64,000 bases of DNA, from positions 27,442 through 91,441 of the forward strand of contig RFFC02000017.1 of NCBI GenBank assembly GCA_005518205.2. Reading direction: 5' to 3'. A model generated the notes under the pieces. The model saw only the letters and a program-made list of their open reading frames with translations. It was not told the origin of the DNA and ran no database searches. Source of the stretch: Hormoscilla sp. GUM202 (GTDB lineage: Bacteria > Cyanobacteriota > Cyanobacteriia > Cyanobacteriales > Desertifilaceae). The position numbers were made by a program, and so were the translations under genes. Every line of letters begins with the position of its first letter. The first letter of the stretch is position 1. Shown here piece after piece: positions 17,394 to 25,343 of the stretch.

Positions 17394-17897
17394 ATGATCG
17401 CCTTAAGCAGCATAGGAGTAGGAATTGTCTGTTTCCTAGGATCCTTTATCCTGGGAAGTTTAGTAGAATATTGGCTGCATCGCCTGATGCATGTCTCGCC
17501 GAAAATTGGCAAACGCCATCGGGACCATCACCGGCGCAACGAGGGACAGGGCGTGGTTTGGGAATTTCGGGATTACATCGTCGGCAGCTTTGTGGTAATG
17601 TGTATGATGTTCTTCATCTCCTGGGCAGCAGGAATTGGTTGGTTTCTGGGGGGGCTAGTGTTTGCCGCCTTTGCCGCCTATGCCCATCAGCTACAACATG
17701 ATAACCCGACCAAGTGCTTCTGGATGGCGATGCCCGTTCATTACGTGCATCATAAATACGGCATGTGGGAACATAATTTTGGTCTGGCTGTTGATTGGTG
17801 GGACCGTGTCTTTGGTACCTACAAGCCTGTAGACTGGCTAACAGAGGAAGAACTGAAGCAACCCGTAAGGGGTCATTTGCAGTTGCGATGGTGGTAG
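17394..17897 (+). CDS. Fatty acid hydroxylase / sterol desaturase superfamily, membrane di-iron enzyme
   Basis: 167 residues with the full histidine set of the superfamily: HRLMH (29-33), HRDHH (42-46), HQLQH (98-102), HYVHH (116-120) and His127 in WEHNFG. Hydrophobic segments lie at ~8-25 and ~62-95. At this small size it resembles the catalytic core of fatty-acid 2-hydroxylases without a cytochrome b5 domain. The start ATG follows AAGGAAGG. It is 53 bp from an Mpo1-like gene on the same strand, which suggests shared lipid oxidation chemistry: 2-hydroxylation followed by one-carbon removal. That linkage is inference; the substrate could also be a carotenoid or sterol-like lipid. Confidence 0.85.
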   Translation: MIALSSIGVGIVCFLGSFILGSLVEYWLHRLMHVSPKIGKRHRDHHRRNEGQGVVWEFRDYIVGSFVVMCMMFFISWAAGIGWFLGGLVFAAFAAYAHQLQHDNPTKCFWMAMPVHYVHHKYGMWEHNFGLAVDWWDRVFGTYKPVDWLTEEELKQPVRGHLQLRWW

Positions 17898-17950
17898 TCG
17901 CCAAGTCGATCGAACTGTGATATTAGGAGAAGAATCTGTAACTTAGGAGA

Positions 17951-18271
17951 ATGGCATTGAGTTACTTCCAAGAAGCGAAAGCCCATTTTATTGCTAGCCA
18001 TCAGCATCCAATCAATCAGATGCTGCATCACCTCACCAATATATTGGCGATCGCGGCTGTAGTATGTTTATACTACAGCTTGCGGTGGACAGTTCTGTGC
18101 GTGATACTGACCCAAGTATTTGCCTTGGGGGGACATGCAGTCTTCGAGAAGAACGAACCTGCATTTGTCAAGTATCCGGGCATTACAATACTGGCATCCA
18201 TGTCGTGGTCGTTAGAAAATTGGTTTGGTTTGCGCCAAATCTGGACATACCTTAATGGCAAAACTGCCTAG
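17951..18271 (+). CDS. Mpo1-like (DUF962) membrane protein
   Basis: 106 residues. ASHQHPINQMLHHLTNILA near the N-terminus and LGGHAVFEKNEPA in the middle are the signature of the DUF962/Mpo1 family, with two membrane segments between and after them. Yeast Mpo1 is an Fe(II)-dependent dioxygenase that shortens 2-hydroxy fatty acids by one carbon in alpha-oxidation. The preceding gene encodes a possible 2-hydroxylase. The ATG has a good leader (TTAGGAGA). A terminator-like hairpin follows at 18279-18299, so the two-gene unit probably ends here. Confidence 0.8.
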   Translation: MALSYFQEAKAHFIASHQHPINQMLHHLTNILAIAAVVCLYYSLRWTVLCVILTQVFALGGHAVFEKNEPAFVKYPGITILASMSWSLENWFGLRQIWTYLNGKTA

Positions 18272-18278
18272 CTGTAGG

Positions 18279-18299
18279 GTGGGCACCGCCCACCTTTTT
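18279..18299 (+). terminator. Rho-independent-type terminator after the Mpo1-like gene
   Basis: GGTGGGC, loop ACC, GCCCACC, then TTTTT. It starts 8 bp after the stop codon and separates the hydroxylase/Mpo1 pair from the amidohydrolase gene. Confidence 0.75.
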
Positions 18300-18346
18300 C
18301 CACGAGAGGCGCTAACATAATAAGAAGTCAAAGGACAAAGTAAAAG

Positions 18347-19735
18347 ATGTACAAAGGTTTACTGGTAATTGATGCGGACGCCCATAAGATCGAAAATCCC
18401 CTGGTAATGCGGGAGTATCTAGAACCAGAATATCGCGATCGGGTAGGTTTGATAGTCGATAGTCTGGGAGATCAGCGGGGAAAGGTCGTAGATTTCAATC
18501 CAGAAACAGGGAAAAATGATTTCGTGCGGATGTTTCCCCAACCACAGGGTTTGGGCAAAGGGGGTTTCCGCAACCTGCATCCCGATACTACCCTGGGTGC
18601 GATGTTCAACCGGGTGCGAGTCGAACAGATGGAGAAAGAGGGCATTGACGTGCAGGTAATCTACGGTACCTTCAATCTGATGTTTTCTAGCATTCTGGAC
18701 CGAGATCTGGCCCTTGCCCTCTGTCGCGCCTATAATAACTATATTGCCGACGACTGCCGCCCCTATGGCGATCGACTCAAACCCATAGGCGTAATCCCGT
18801 TACAGGATGTAGACTTTGCAGTTAAGGAGATGCGGCGCTGCGTAGAGGAACTGGGGATGATCTCTGTTGCTGTGGCACCAAACATGCCCATTCCCCATCC
18901 GAAAGCACCGGATGCCTTTCCAGAGATACGCACCTGTAAAGCAATCAGTCATCCGGACTTCCGACCCATTTTACAAGCAGCAGTGGATTTAGACATTGGT
19001 TTAGGCATCCACGGGGGACCGGGTTCTTACATGGTAGGGGGAATTTCCGATCATACGGAAACTTTCGTGCTGACCCACATTTTCGTGCAGCGGAACCAGC
19101 AACAGTTAGCACTAGCGCGGATGGTATTTGACGGGGCATTTGAGCAGTTTCCCAGCTTAAGGGTAGGCTTTTTAGAGGGAGGTTGTGGTTGGTTGCCCGA
19201 TCTGGCCCATGCTTTCCACGAACATTGGGAAAAGCGCATCCGGGACTTCGACCCCAAGCATCCCTATCGTCCTTCTTTGATTGAGTATACGAAACTATTG
19301 CTTCAGGAGAAGGGTGCTAATAATGTGAACCTGATTAACCAGGCGAAAAATCTGTTCGAGTTGCTGTGGAATGCGGAACACGACCCGACAAAAATAGACG
19401 ATCGCAGCCTATACGAACATTATGACTTGCGGCACCGGGATCCGCTGGAATATTTTGAAAGGGGACAAATCTTTACCTCCTTCGAGTCAGACGATCCGGG
19501 ACCGAGTTACCTGCATGTAGGGATGGGAGAGATAGGCAAGCATTTGGCATGTTTTTCGGGAGATTACGGTCACTGGGACGGGGTGTTGCATAATTGCGTG
19601 GAGGATGCCGCAAGGGTCGCAGAGTACGATCGGGAGCATTTAGGGTTACTATTAGGAGGGAATGCCTTGGATCTGTATGGCGATCGGTTGCGCAATTCCC
19701 TGCCGGTGTTAGCAGAGGCAACAAGCCGTTCCTAG
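18347..19735 (+). CDS. Amidohydrolase-family (amidohydrolase_2, TIM-barrel) metal enzyme
   Basis: 462 residues. The N-terminal VIDADAHKIENP gives the D-A-D-x-H variant of the metal-binding HxH strand. Later blocks GLGIHGGPGSY, SLRVGFLEGGCGWLPD (LARMVFDGAFEQFP before it) and FSGDYGHWDG (metal Asp) match the ACMSD-like amidohydrolase_2 group, which includes decarboxylases and hydrolases of ring compounds. The family's substrate cannot be deduced. The terminator upstream suggests its own promoter in the 47-bp gap or read-through. An insert at ~320-380 makes it longer than the usual ~350-400 residues. Confidence 0.8.
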   Translation: MYKGLLVIDADAHKIENPLVMREYLEPEYRDRVGLIVDSLGDQRGKVVDFNPETGKNDFVRMFPQPQGLGKGGFRNLHPDTTLGAMFNRVRVEQMEKEGIDVQVIYGTFNLMFSSILDRDLALALCRAYNNYIADDCRPYGDRLKPIGVIPLQDVDFAVKEMRRCVEELGMISVAVAPNMPIPHPKAPDAFPEIRTCKAISHPDFRPILQAAVDLDIGLGIHGGPGSYMVGGISDHTETFVLTHIFVQRNQQQLALARMVFDGAFEQFPSLRVGFLEGGCGWLPDLAHAFHEHWEKRIRDFDPKHPYRPSLIEYTKLLLQEKGANNVNLINQAKNLFELLWNAEHDPTKIDDRSLYEHYDLRHRDPLEYFERGQIFTSFESDDPGPSYLHVGMGEIGKHLACFSGDYGHWDGVLHNCVEDAARVAEYDREHLGLLLGGNALDLYGDRLRNSLPVLAEATSRS

Positions 19736-19738
19736 TCG

Positions 19739-19831
19739 TTCGTAGTAAACACTTTAGTGTTTATCAAGGTTCGTAGTAAACACTTTAGTGTTTATCAAGG
19801 TTCGTAGTAAACACTTTAGTGTTTATCAAGG
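19739..19831 (+). repeat. Three exact 31-bp tandem repeats, each a hairpin
   Basis: Unit TTCGTAGTAAACACTTTAGT plus GTTTATCAAGG at 19739-19769, 19770-19800 and 19801-19831, with no spacer, followed by another partial TTCGTAG. Each unit contains AAACACTTTAGTGTTT, a perfect stem. The family resembles the AAGCGCTAAAGCGCTT elements elsewhere in the window. Spacer-free repeats exclude a CRISPR. Confidence 0.9.
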
Positions 19832-19962
19832 TTCGTAGTTCGTAGGTTGGGTTTCGTGCCCCAACCCAAGGGTCGGCCTATCTCCTGGGCACGACAAATC
19901 GTCACATATAAAGTGCGGAATGTCGGTACAGGGTTATACAGAGTTCAGAGGGCGATTATCCT

Positions 19963-20409
19963 TCAAGAACTCAATTCGTCCAACAGTAGAACTGTCAGTC
20001 CTGGCAAAGAAGAAGGCAAACGCACATCATTAGTCAGAAAGAAAGCAGCGCCTCCCCGGATAGCAGTAGCAAGTTGAATAGCATCCAAAGATTGGATATT
20101 ATGAATCGCCCGTAATTGGGCAGCAGTTTCAGCAATATCTGGAGAAACTTCTATCATAGTCAAACCTTCCTGATTGAAAAGGATATCGCGATATTGTTGA
20201 GCAAGCATTGTATCTCCGCGTCGCAGAGGTTGAACTAGCGCTTCCAGAAGTGTTACCGCAGATGTTACTACTGTAAATTCTCCGCGACCAAGTGCCTCAA
20301 AGAAAGGGTCAACCATTTGCAAGTAAGTCTGATTTTCCTCGACAAAGTAAATCAGGGGCGCAGTATCCAATCCGACAATTTGTCCCTGGAGTTGGTTTAT
20401 CCATTGCAT
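19963..20409 (-). CDS. VapC-like PIN-domain toxin
   Basis: 148 residues. PIN-domain acidic residues are visible in GLDTAPLIYFVEEN (Asp, N-terminal), TSAVTLLEALVQPL (Glu), SLDAIQLATAI (Asp) and FFLTNDVRLP (Asp). It is an RNase toxin of type II systems. Its ATG overlaps the end of the antitoxin gene (20397-20612) by 13 bases, so the two are translationally coupled. It appears intact. Confidence 0.88.
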   Translation of the reverse strand: MQWINQLQGQIVGLDTAPLIYFVEENQTYLQMVDPFFEALGRGEFTVVTSAVTLLEALVQPLRRGDTMLAQQYRDILFNQEGLTMIEVSPDIAETAAQLRAIHNIQSLDAIQLATAIRGGAAFFLTNDVRLPSSLPGLTVLLLDELSS

Positions 20410-20612
20410 TTTCCACGCTCCTGGTTAACATATTCTTGAGCATCAATGCCTTCCCAAACTTCTTTACCCAATCCTCGTAACTCTAAGATGCTGCGTTTGG
20501 GTTTCGCCATAACTCGGTGACGAACCACTGACAACACTTCGTCTATCAGTCGCAATTGTTCCTCAGGGGTGAGGCTGAGAACTTGATTTTTGATCTCGTT
20601 ATAATTAGCCAT
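20397..20612 (-). CDS. DUF2281/VapB-like antitoxin, copy A (paired with toxin)
   Basis: 71 residues: MANYNEIKNQVLSLTPEEQL at the N-terminus, RLIDEVLSVVRHRVM, then GLGKEVWEGIDAQEYVNQER. This is the cyanobacterial DUF2281-type antitoxin layout. It overlaps the PIN toxin start. The leader AGAGGTCT precedes the ATG at 20612. A near-identical copy lies just upstream at 20684-20899. Confidence 0.85.
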   Translation of the reverse strand: MANYNEIKNQVLSLTPEEQLRLIDEVLSVVRHRVMAKPKRSILELRGLGKEVWEGIDAQEYVNQERGKCNG

Positions 20613-20683
20613 AGACCTCTCCATGTCATCTCTTATCGATTATATCACATTTACAGCTATGATTTCGCTCAGAGTGGGTTTAA

Positions 20684-20899
20684 TTATCCATTACATTTTC
20701 CACGCTCCTGGTTAACATATTCTCGAGCATCAATGCCTGACCAGACTTCTTTACCCAATCCTTCCAATTCTAGAATGCGGCGTTTAGGTTTCGCCATAAC
20801 TCGGTGACGGACAACCGACAGGACTTCATCTATCAGTCCCAATTGTTCCTCAGGAGTGAGACTGAGAACTTGATTTTTGATTTCGTTATAATTAACCAT
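20684..20899 (-). CDS. DUF2281/VapB-like antitoxin, copy B (orphan duplicate)
   Basis: 71 residues, differing from copy A at only about seven positions, with the same length and the same tail ERGKCNG. Where copy A has ATGCAATGG as the toxin start, copy B has ATGTAATGG, so a stop codon follows the would-be toxin ATG and no toxin frame remains. The duplication therefore includes the antitoxin and the first bases of the toxin. An orphan antitoxin next to a live pair could buffer or alter autoregulation. Confidence 0.85.
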   Translation of the reverse strand: MVNYNEIKNQVLSLTPEEQLGLIDEVLSVVRHRVMAKPKRRILELEGLGKEVWSGIDAREYVNQERGKCNG

Positions 20900-20956
20900 A
20901 GACCTCTGGAGATAGTCTTTGTTTGTAGTAAGCGCTGAAGCGCTTACCACGAAATG

Positions 20957-21592
20957 TTAAGCAGTTACAGAGAACTGGCGGAAGCGGAGGATAACTCCCA
21001 GAGTTACCTGTTTCATCAACCAATATAATCCTGCGATTGCGACAAAGGTTACAGCTATGACCAGCAGGGGCCATTTGGCGAGGACATCATCTAATATAGC
21101 TGCGGTTAAGGTATCTAACCTAGTGACAATATCCCAGCTATTAAACCGCAGGAACCGCCCGAGATAAATCCCGATCGCGCTGAGGCTATGCAAGAACAAC
21201 TCGGCTGGCAGAATGAACCGTACCCAACCCTGCTGCTGGAAGTAATGACCCAGATTAAGCAAAGATAGCACGTAAGCCTCAAATCCCAGGAAAATGAACA
21301 GCATATACAGGGGAATGAGAACGAGGGTTACGAGCCAAGCGGAATAATTTTGGCGAATATCTTCAATCAGGTGAATAATATCCGTCAAAACATAGGGGGC
21401 ATTAGGCAAAAAGTAGACAAAAAACAAGCATGCTGCCCACCATAACAGCGATCGGGACTTCGTAGAGTGGAAAAGCCAGAAACTCAGGAACAATGGGATA
21501 AAGGCCAAAAACAGATTCCAACCCATCCAAGGACTATTTTTCAGTAAAATATCCCAGGCCAAGGCGAGCCAGTTAAACAGTTGCACTTTCAT
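20957..21592 (-). CDS. DUF1361 membrane protein
   Basis: 211 residues with about six membrane segments. The conserved DUF1361 patch SLLWWAACLFFVYFLPNAPY then VLTDIIHL is present, as is GWVRFILPAELFLHS. Function is unknown for the family. I place the start at 21592 (MKVQLFNWLAL). A longer frame (MYSIFIGRNLSYFKLYN...) is derived from the end of the IS982 element, which is inserted 18 bp upstream and cuts the gene from its native promoter. Confidence 0.85.
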   Translation of the reverse strand: MKVQLFNWLALAWDILLKNSPWMGWNLFLAFIPLFLSFWLFHSTKSRSLLWWAACLFFVYFLPNAPYVLTDIIHLIEDIRQNYSAWLVTLVLIPLYMLFIFLGFEAYVLSLLNLGHYFQQQGWVRFILPAELFLHSLSAIGIYLGRFLRFNSWDIVTRLDTLTAAILDDVLAKWPLLVIAVTFVAIAGLYWLMKQVTLGVILRFRQFSVTA

Positions 21593-21610
21593 GTTATATA
21601 GCTTAAAGTA

Positions 21611-22629
21611 ACTTAAGTTGCGACCTATAAAAATTGAATACAAAAAGCGATGATAAAGAGAATTATTTTCAATTCAAATCCTTTGGATGTAACGGCATGA
21701 ATTGACTTGGGGAACAAATTAGTTATCCGACTAAAACATGTTTCAACTTGTTTTCTAGTTACTTTTTGTATATAGTCAAAACAAGGAGATTCTTTTCTTT
21801 TTGAATTCTTTTTTCGCAAAGGTTTTAATTTGATCTTTGCCGACTCTTTTAGTAAATCTTCTAATTGATAATCGTTATAAGCTTTGTCTCCATAAACTAG
21901 AGACTTTGATGGTAAATCGAAGCAAAAAGATTGCAGAACTTTAACGTCATTATAACTAGCCGGGGCTAGATGAAATTCTATTGGATTTCCACTTTTGTTT
22001 ACTAACATATGAACCCTTAATCCATAAAAATAACGTTTTTTACTTGCAATATATCCTCGATATTCTTCTTGCTTATAAATTTTACATCTATCAATCCTAA
22101 TATTGTCACAGACTGGCACAGGGAAACTATCAATAATATATTCTTGACCTGGATTGAGCTGTTTAAATGTTTGCGCTCTGACTTGGAATAAAAGCATCCA
22201 AATTGGTTCGCCTATATTATGTAATCTCCTATTGAATCTACTTTTACTTAACAGATTTTTTAGATAATTGTGTTCCACCATAAATTGACAAGAGCGCTCG
22301 TAGCGAAGCGTGTCCGACAAAAAAATATGCAGCAACCAATCCTACCGTCATCACCTCTGCATTGTTCATTTTTACTTGTGGATCTTCTTTTATATTCAAA
22401 GCTTTTAGTAGCTCGTCGCAAAGAACAAAAATTGTTGTAATCATATCTTCCATAATCTACAGAACCAGCAATTAACTGTTATTTTAGTACATTATAACCT
22501 CTAAACAGCCAACCCGCCGCCTAGCACAATAAAAATATAATTTTGTATCTAGGGCTACAAAAACCCTCAAAATATCTGTAAAGTCTAAGTGGGTAATTCA
22601 TATTTTTTTAAATAGGTCGCAACTTAGGT
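21611..22629 (-). mobile_element. IS982-family insertion sequence, 1019 bp, with 7-bp target duplication
   Basis: The left end ACTTAAGTTGCGACCTAT and the inverted right end ACCTAAGTTGCGACCTAT are 18-bp terminal repeats with one mismatch. The direct repeat TAAAGTA lies at 21604-21610 and 22630-22636. The transposase inside is frameshifted. The element sits immediately upstream of the DUF1361 gene. Confidence 0.9.
21643..22453 (-). pseudogene. IS982-family transposase, frameshifted by a short insertion
   Basis: The N-terminal frame (to about 22290) gives MEDMITTIFVLCDELLKALN, then VMTVGLVAAYFF. The second frame gives CQFMVEHNYLKNLLSKSRFN, YIIDSFPVPVCDNIRI (catalytic Asp), SLVYGDKAYNDYQLEDLL (second Asp), then ETCFSRITNLFP (Glu). 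The break coincides with about 25 bp of GCGCTCGTAGCGAAGCGTGT-type sequence at 22291-22318, related to the short dispersed repeats in this genome and absent from normal IS982 genes. The transposase is inactive as read. Confidence 0.85.
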
Positions 22630-22797
22630 TAAAGTAGTAGTCTGCTAATCCCAATATAGCGACTAGCTGGCTAGGTGGTTGTTTCCGAGGATACCTGGGG
22701 GAGTTGGTGTAAATTTTCTGTCTCTCTGTAGTCTCTCTGTTGTAGTCAAGTAGCTATACGAACTTCCGAAATCGCAGACTAGGGCTGCAATACAGCG
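22630..22797. other. Gap before the membrane-protein pair
   Basis: 168 bp. Short direct repeats of GTCTCTCTGT are present at about 22720-22740. No gene seen; it may contain the promoter for the downstream pair. Confidence 0.4.
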
Positions 22798-23454
22798 ATG
22801 AAACATGATAATATGCTCCCGGCTGCCATCCGGTACTCCAAGGCAAGACGGCGTCCTTTAATCAGTCCGGGCTTTTGGGTATCGACAGCAATGCTGTTGT
22901 TGGGGGTGCTGGTTGTCTGGGAAGCATGGCAAAATCCAGATTGGATGACATCATTACTCCAAAACCTAGATTCTTCCGATGTAGAACTGGAACTGTCAGA
23001 AGATGATGAAATAGATATATCGCCCCCATCCGGACTGTCGGCGGCAGAAAGGGCGATCGCCGAGGTAGATGAATTGGAGAAGTTAATTAAAAAGTTAGAT
23101 GTCAATATCACAGCCACTCCCAACAAACCGCAATCAAAAGGTCGCGCTTCATCCCGTCAGAAACCAGCTGGGGCCAGTTCATTAACATTAGATCCTCAAT
23201 TCCAGGACCAATTAGTTTCTACCGATGTCGCCAGATCGGCTGATGGGACGCTTCGTTCCTGTAGACTTGGGCTAAGTTATATCAATTTTTCCCCCAGATC
23301 CTTGACCAATCCCTGCCCGATCGGGGCAGCAGGAGATCTAATCGAAGTAACCCTATTTCTGTTGATTGCTTATGCTAGACCAATTAAAACGCTTACCCTG
23401 GCGATCGCTCCTTCAGGTGGCCGCCCTGACCACTGTCATCATCGCGGTCGGTGA
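22798..23454 (+). CDS. Single-span membrane protein, unknown function
   Basis: The frame gives 218 residues: basic N-terminus (KARRRPLISP), one membrane helix (GFWVSTAMLLLGVLVVW), an acidic stretch (SSDVELELSEDDEID), and a helix with AAERAIAEVDELEKLIKKLD. The last ~35 residues overlap the next gene in another frame and look low in protein character (SGGRPDHCHHRGR), so a frameshift or natural overlap is possible. An alternative start lies at 22813 (MLPAAIRY). No family is recognised. It probably forms a pair with the following membrane protein. Confidence 0.6.
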   Translation: MKHDNMLPAAIRYSKARRRPLISPGFWVSTAMLLLGVLVVWEAWQNPDWMTSLLQNLDSSDVELELSEDDEIDISPPSGLSAAERAIAEVDELEKLIKKLDVNITATPNKPQSKGRASSRQKPAGASSLTLDPQFQDQLVSTDVARSADGTLRSCRLGLSYINFSPRSLTNPCPIGAAGDLIEVTLFLLIAYARPIKTLTLAIAPSGGRPDHCHHRGR

Positions 23455-23779
23455 GGCAATATTATTCTGGGCATTCTCAGAATCCTTTATTTCTCGTAAC
23501 CTTCTGAAATTGCTACTTTACGGCCCCTTCGGGATATTAATGCCTGTCGCCGCCGCGATCGGTCTGGGAGCATTGGCCGTTTACTTACTAGAACGGCAGT
23601 GCACTCAAGTGAGCATCAACAGCTCTAACTTGTGGGCTTTAGTTCCCTGCTTGCTTCTCACCCTGTGGTTAAAGTCCCTGCTACCCCTAGACTCTTTTGG
23701 TTTATTAAGTTTATCCGAATCTGTTCTCATTGGGATTATCGTCGGTATATTTTGGAAAGGAAGACCTTACTGGCGTTAG
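23366..23779 (+). CDS. Small polytopic membrane protein, unknown function
   Basis: 137 residues with three to four membrane segments (VAALTTVIIAVGEAILFWAF, LLLYGPFGILMPVAAAIGLG, LWALVPCLLLTLWL, ESVLIGIIVGIFW). It overlaps the preceding frame by about 90 bp. I do not recognise the family. The context suggests a two-gene membrane unit. It is followed by a GTTAGTTGTTAGTTGTTAG repeat that pairs with CAACTAACAACTA downstream (23779-23832), a weak hairpin. Confidence 0.6.
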   Translation: MLMLDQLKRLPWRSLLQVAALTTVIIAVGEAILFWAFSESFISRNLLKLLLYGPFGILMPVAAAIGLGALAVYLLERQCTQVSINSSNLWALVPCLLLTLWLKSLLPLDSFGLLSLSESVLIGIIVGIFWKGRPYWR

Positions 23780-23984
23780 TTGTTAGTTGTTAGTTGTTGG
23801 TTGTTAGTTGAGACCACTTACAACTAACAACTACGCGGGTAATACAACCCGAATTGCATGGATGCTCCCAGTTTAGCGATCTGCTCTGGCATTTTCGTTC
23901 CGCGAGATCGCGATACATCCACAGGTGCCCAGAGTAATTGGACTCTACAAACAGCGGCACGTAATCCCTTTCCCATACCCTACT

Positions 23985-24148
23985 TGTTTCCAGAGGATGC
24001 GATAATCTTTATATCCATCTTTGTAGTGACCTGCCAGTTGCCCGCTGCTGAACGCCTGCGGCTGGCGCCAGCCATAAATTGTCTGTACGTCATCCACCAC
24101 CAGCAGGCACCGGTGCGATCGCAAATACTCCATTACCTGGGAAAGGCG
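23985..24148 (-). pseudogene. NB-ARC / STAND ATPase fragment
   Basis: The minus strand reads VMEYLRSHRCLLVVDDVQTI, then SGQLAGHYKDGYKDY and LWKQVG. This is the Walker B region and following segment of cyanobacterial NB-ARC (STAND) NTPases. About seven residues (GWRQPQA) are inserted after VQTIYG; the DNA there contains a GGCTGGCGCCAGCC palindrome. Upstream sequence is replaced by a 5'-truncated group II intron, and nothing recognisable follows. A relic. Confidence 0.65.
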
Positions 24149-24149
24149 T

Positions 24150-25095
24150 GAGCGGGCCAAAGAGGTCATCCAAGAGTGGTTATCTGAGGTAGGACTAGAA
24201 CTCAAGGCTGAAAAGACGCGGATATCCCATACACGGGACGGAATAAAACCTGGATTCGATTTCTTAGGTTTTAACGTCAGACAATATAGGACAGGGAAAT
24301 TTCGCAGTGCGAAGAACTCAAAAGGGCAGGTTCTAGGATTCAAAACATTAATAAAGCCCAGTCAAAAAGCCATTAAAGAACACAAGGAGAAGTTGCGCAA
24401 ACTAGTGCAAGGCCATAAATCCATAGCACAGGCTAAGTTAATAGCCAAGCTGAACCCGATTATAAGGGGATGGAGCAATTACTACAGAACGGTAGTAAGC
24501 AAGGATATATATGGAGAGATGGACACATACCTGTGGGAACTTTTATGGAAATGGGCAAGGCGTAGGCATCCGAATAAAGGACGAGGGTGGATAGCTGAGA
24601 AGTACTGGAAACCCCGTGGCATAACAAGGTGGAACTTCATTGGGAAGCTAAAGGATGGTACGGAGGTAGAGTTAATCCGACACTCTGGGACTGAAATAAT
24701 CAGGCACGTGAAAGTGAAAGGTACAGCAACCCCTATGGATGGAAACCTCGTCTACTGGAGCAAGAGATTGCAAAAGAGTCCAATGATTGGGAAACGTATA
24801 TTGACCCTAATGAAGAAGCAAAAGGGCAAATGCGGACACTGCCAAATGTTGTTTGTGAATGGTGATAAATGGGAGGTGGACCACGTAGTACCTCGCTCGC
24901 TAGGGGGTAAAGATGTGTATACCAACCTACAGTTACTGCATGATTACTGTCATCACAAGAAATCGGCTGCGGACGGTAGTCATGAGGGTCGCACCCGGAT
25001 TCGGGACATTGAAGCTGAGGAGCCGGATGAGGCGAAAGTCTCACGTCCGGTTTTGGAGACGAGTCGGTCCGGTGACGGACTGGCTTAGTTTAATA
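24150..25095 (+). mobile_element. Group II intron, 5'-truncated (maturase-bearing lineage)
   Basis: This 946-bp piece aligns with the 3' 40% of the intron at 42611-45068, from the thumb region of the maturase through domain V (GAGCCGGATGAGG, then AAAGTCTCACGTCCGGTTTT) to the same 3' end TTAGTTTAAT. The 5' two-thirds are missing. This is the expected result of incomplete reverse transcription during target-primed integration. The target was an NB-ARC gene in the opposite orientation. Confidence 0.85.
24156..25088 (+). pseudogene. Maturase C-terminal half (domain X and HNH), group II intron protein
   Basis: The open frame from the truncation point reads AKEVIQEWLSEVGLELKAEK, GFDFLGFNVRQYRTGK, KLNPIIRGWSNYYRTVVSKD (maturase domain X), then the HNH endonuclease: CGHCQMLF, DKWEVDHVVPRSLGGKD and LLHDYCHHKK. 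The reverse transcriptase catalytic part (YADD) is missing. The frame runs through domain V to within 7 bp of the intron end. It may be translated from an internal ATG (24393) but cannot reverse-transcribe. Confidence 0.85.
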
Positions 25096-25253
25096 TTGTA
25101 GTCCAATATAATCTGACATTTGCTGCCAAATCTGACTCTGACATATTTAGATGGTCGATGATTGTGAAATTGCCTCTACAAGTAGTTCTGGATTTTTCTA
25201 CTAAAATTGATTCCTCAGAAGAGAGTAAAAGCTCTTTGGGTTCAGTTCAAGTG

Positions 25254-25290
25254 GGGTGTGGTCAAAACCCGTTGGTAGGAGACGGAGTAG
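25254..25290 (-). repeat. Solo end of the GGGTGTGGTC MITE-like family
   Basis: GGGTGTGGTCAAAACCCGTT followed by GGTAGGAGACGGAGTAG matches the inverted right end of the 34148-34382 element for 37 bp. The rest of the element is absent. Confidence 0.7.
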
Positions 25291-25343
25291 CCTCCACCCG
25301 TTCATAGTGAGATGCGCTCGTTGAGACAGTACGCGACCTGTAG

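Noticed and set aside
19739..19831. Three tandem 31-bp repeats as a CRISPR array
   Set aside because: The repeats abut without spacers and each is a hairpin. No cas genes are present.
24733..25044. Minus-strand frame opposite the truncated maturase
   Set aside because: Antisense of conserved HNH-domain codons.
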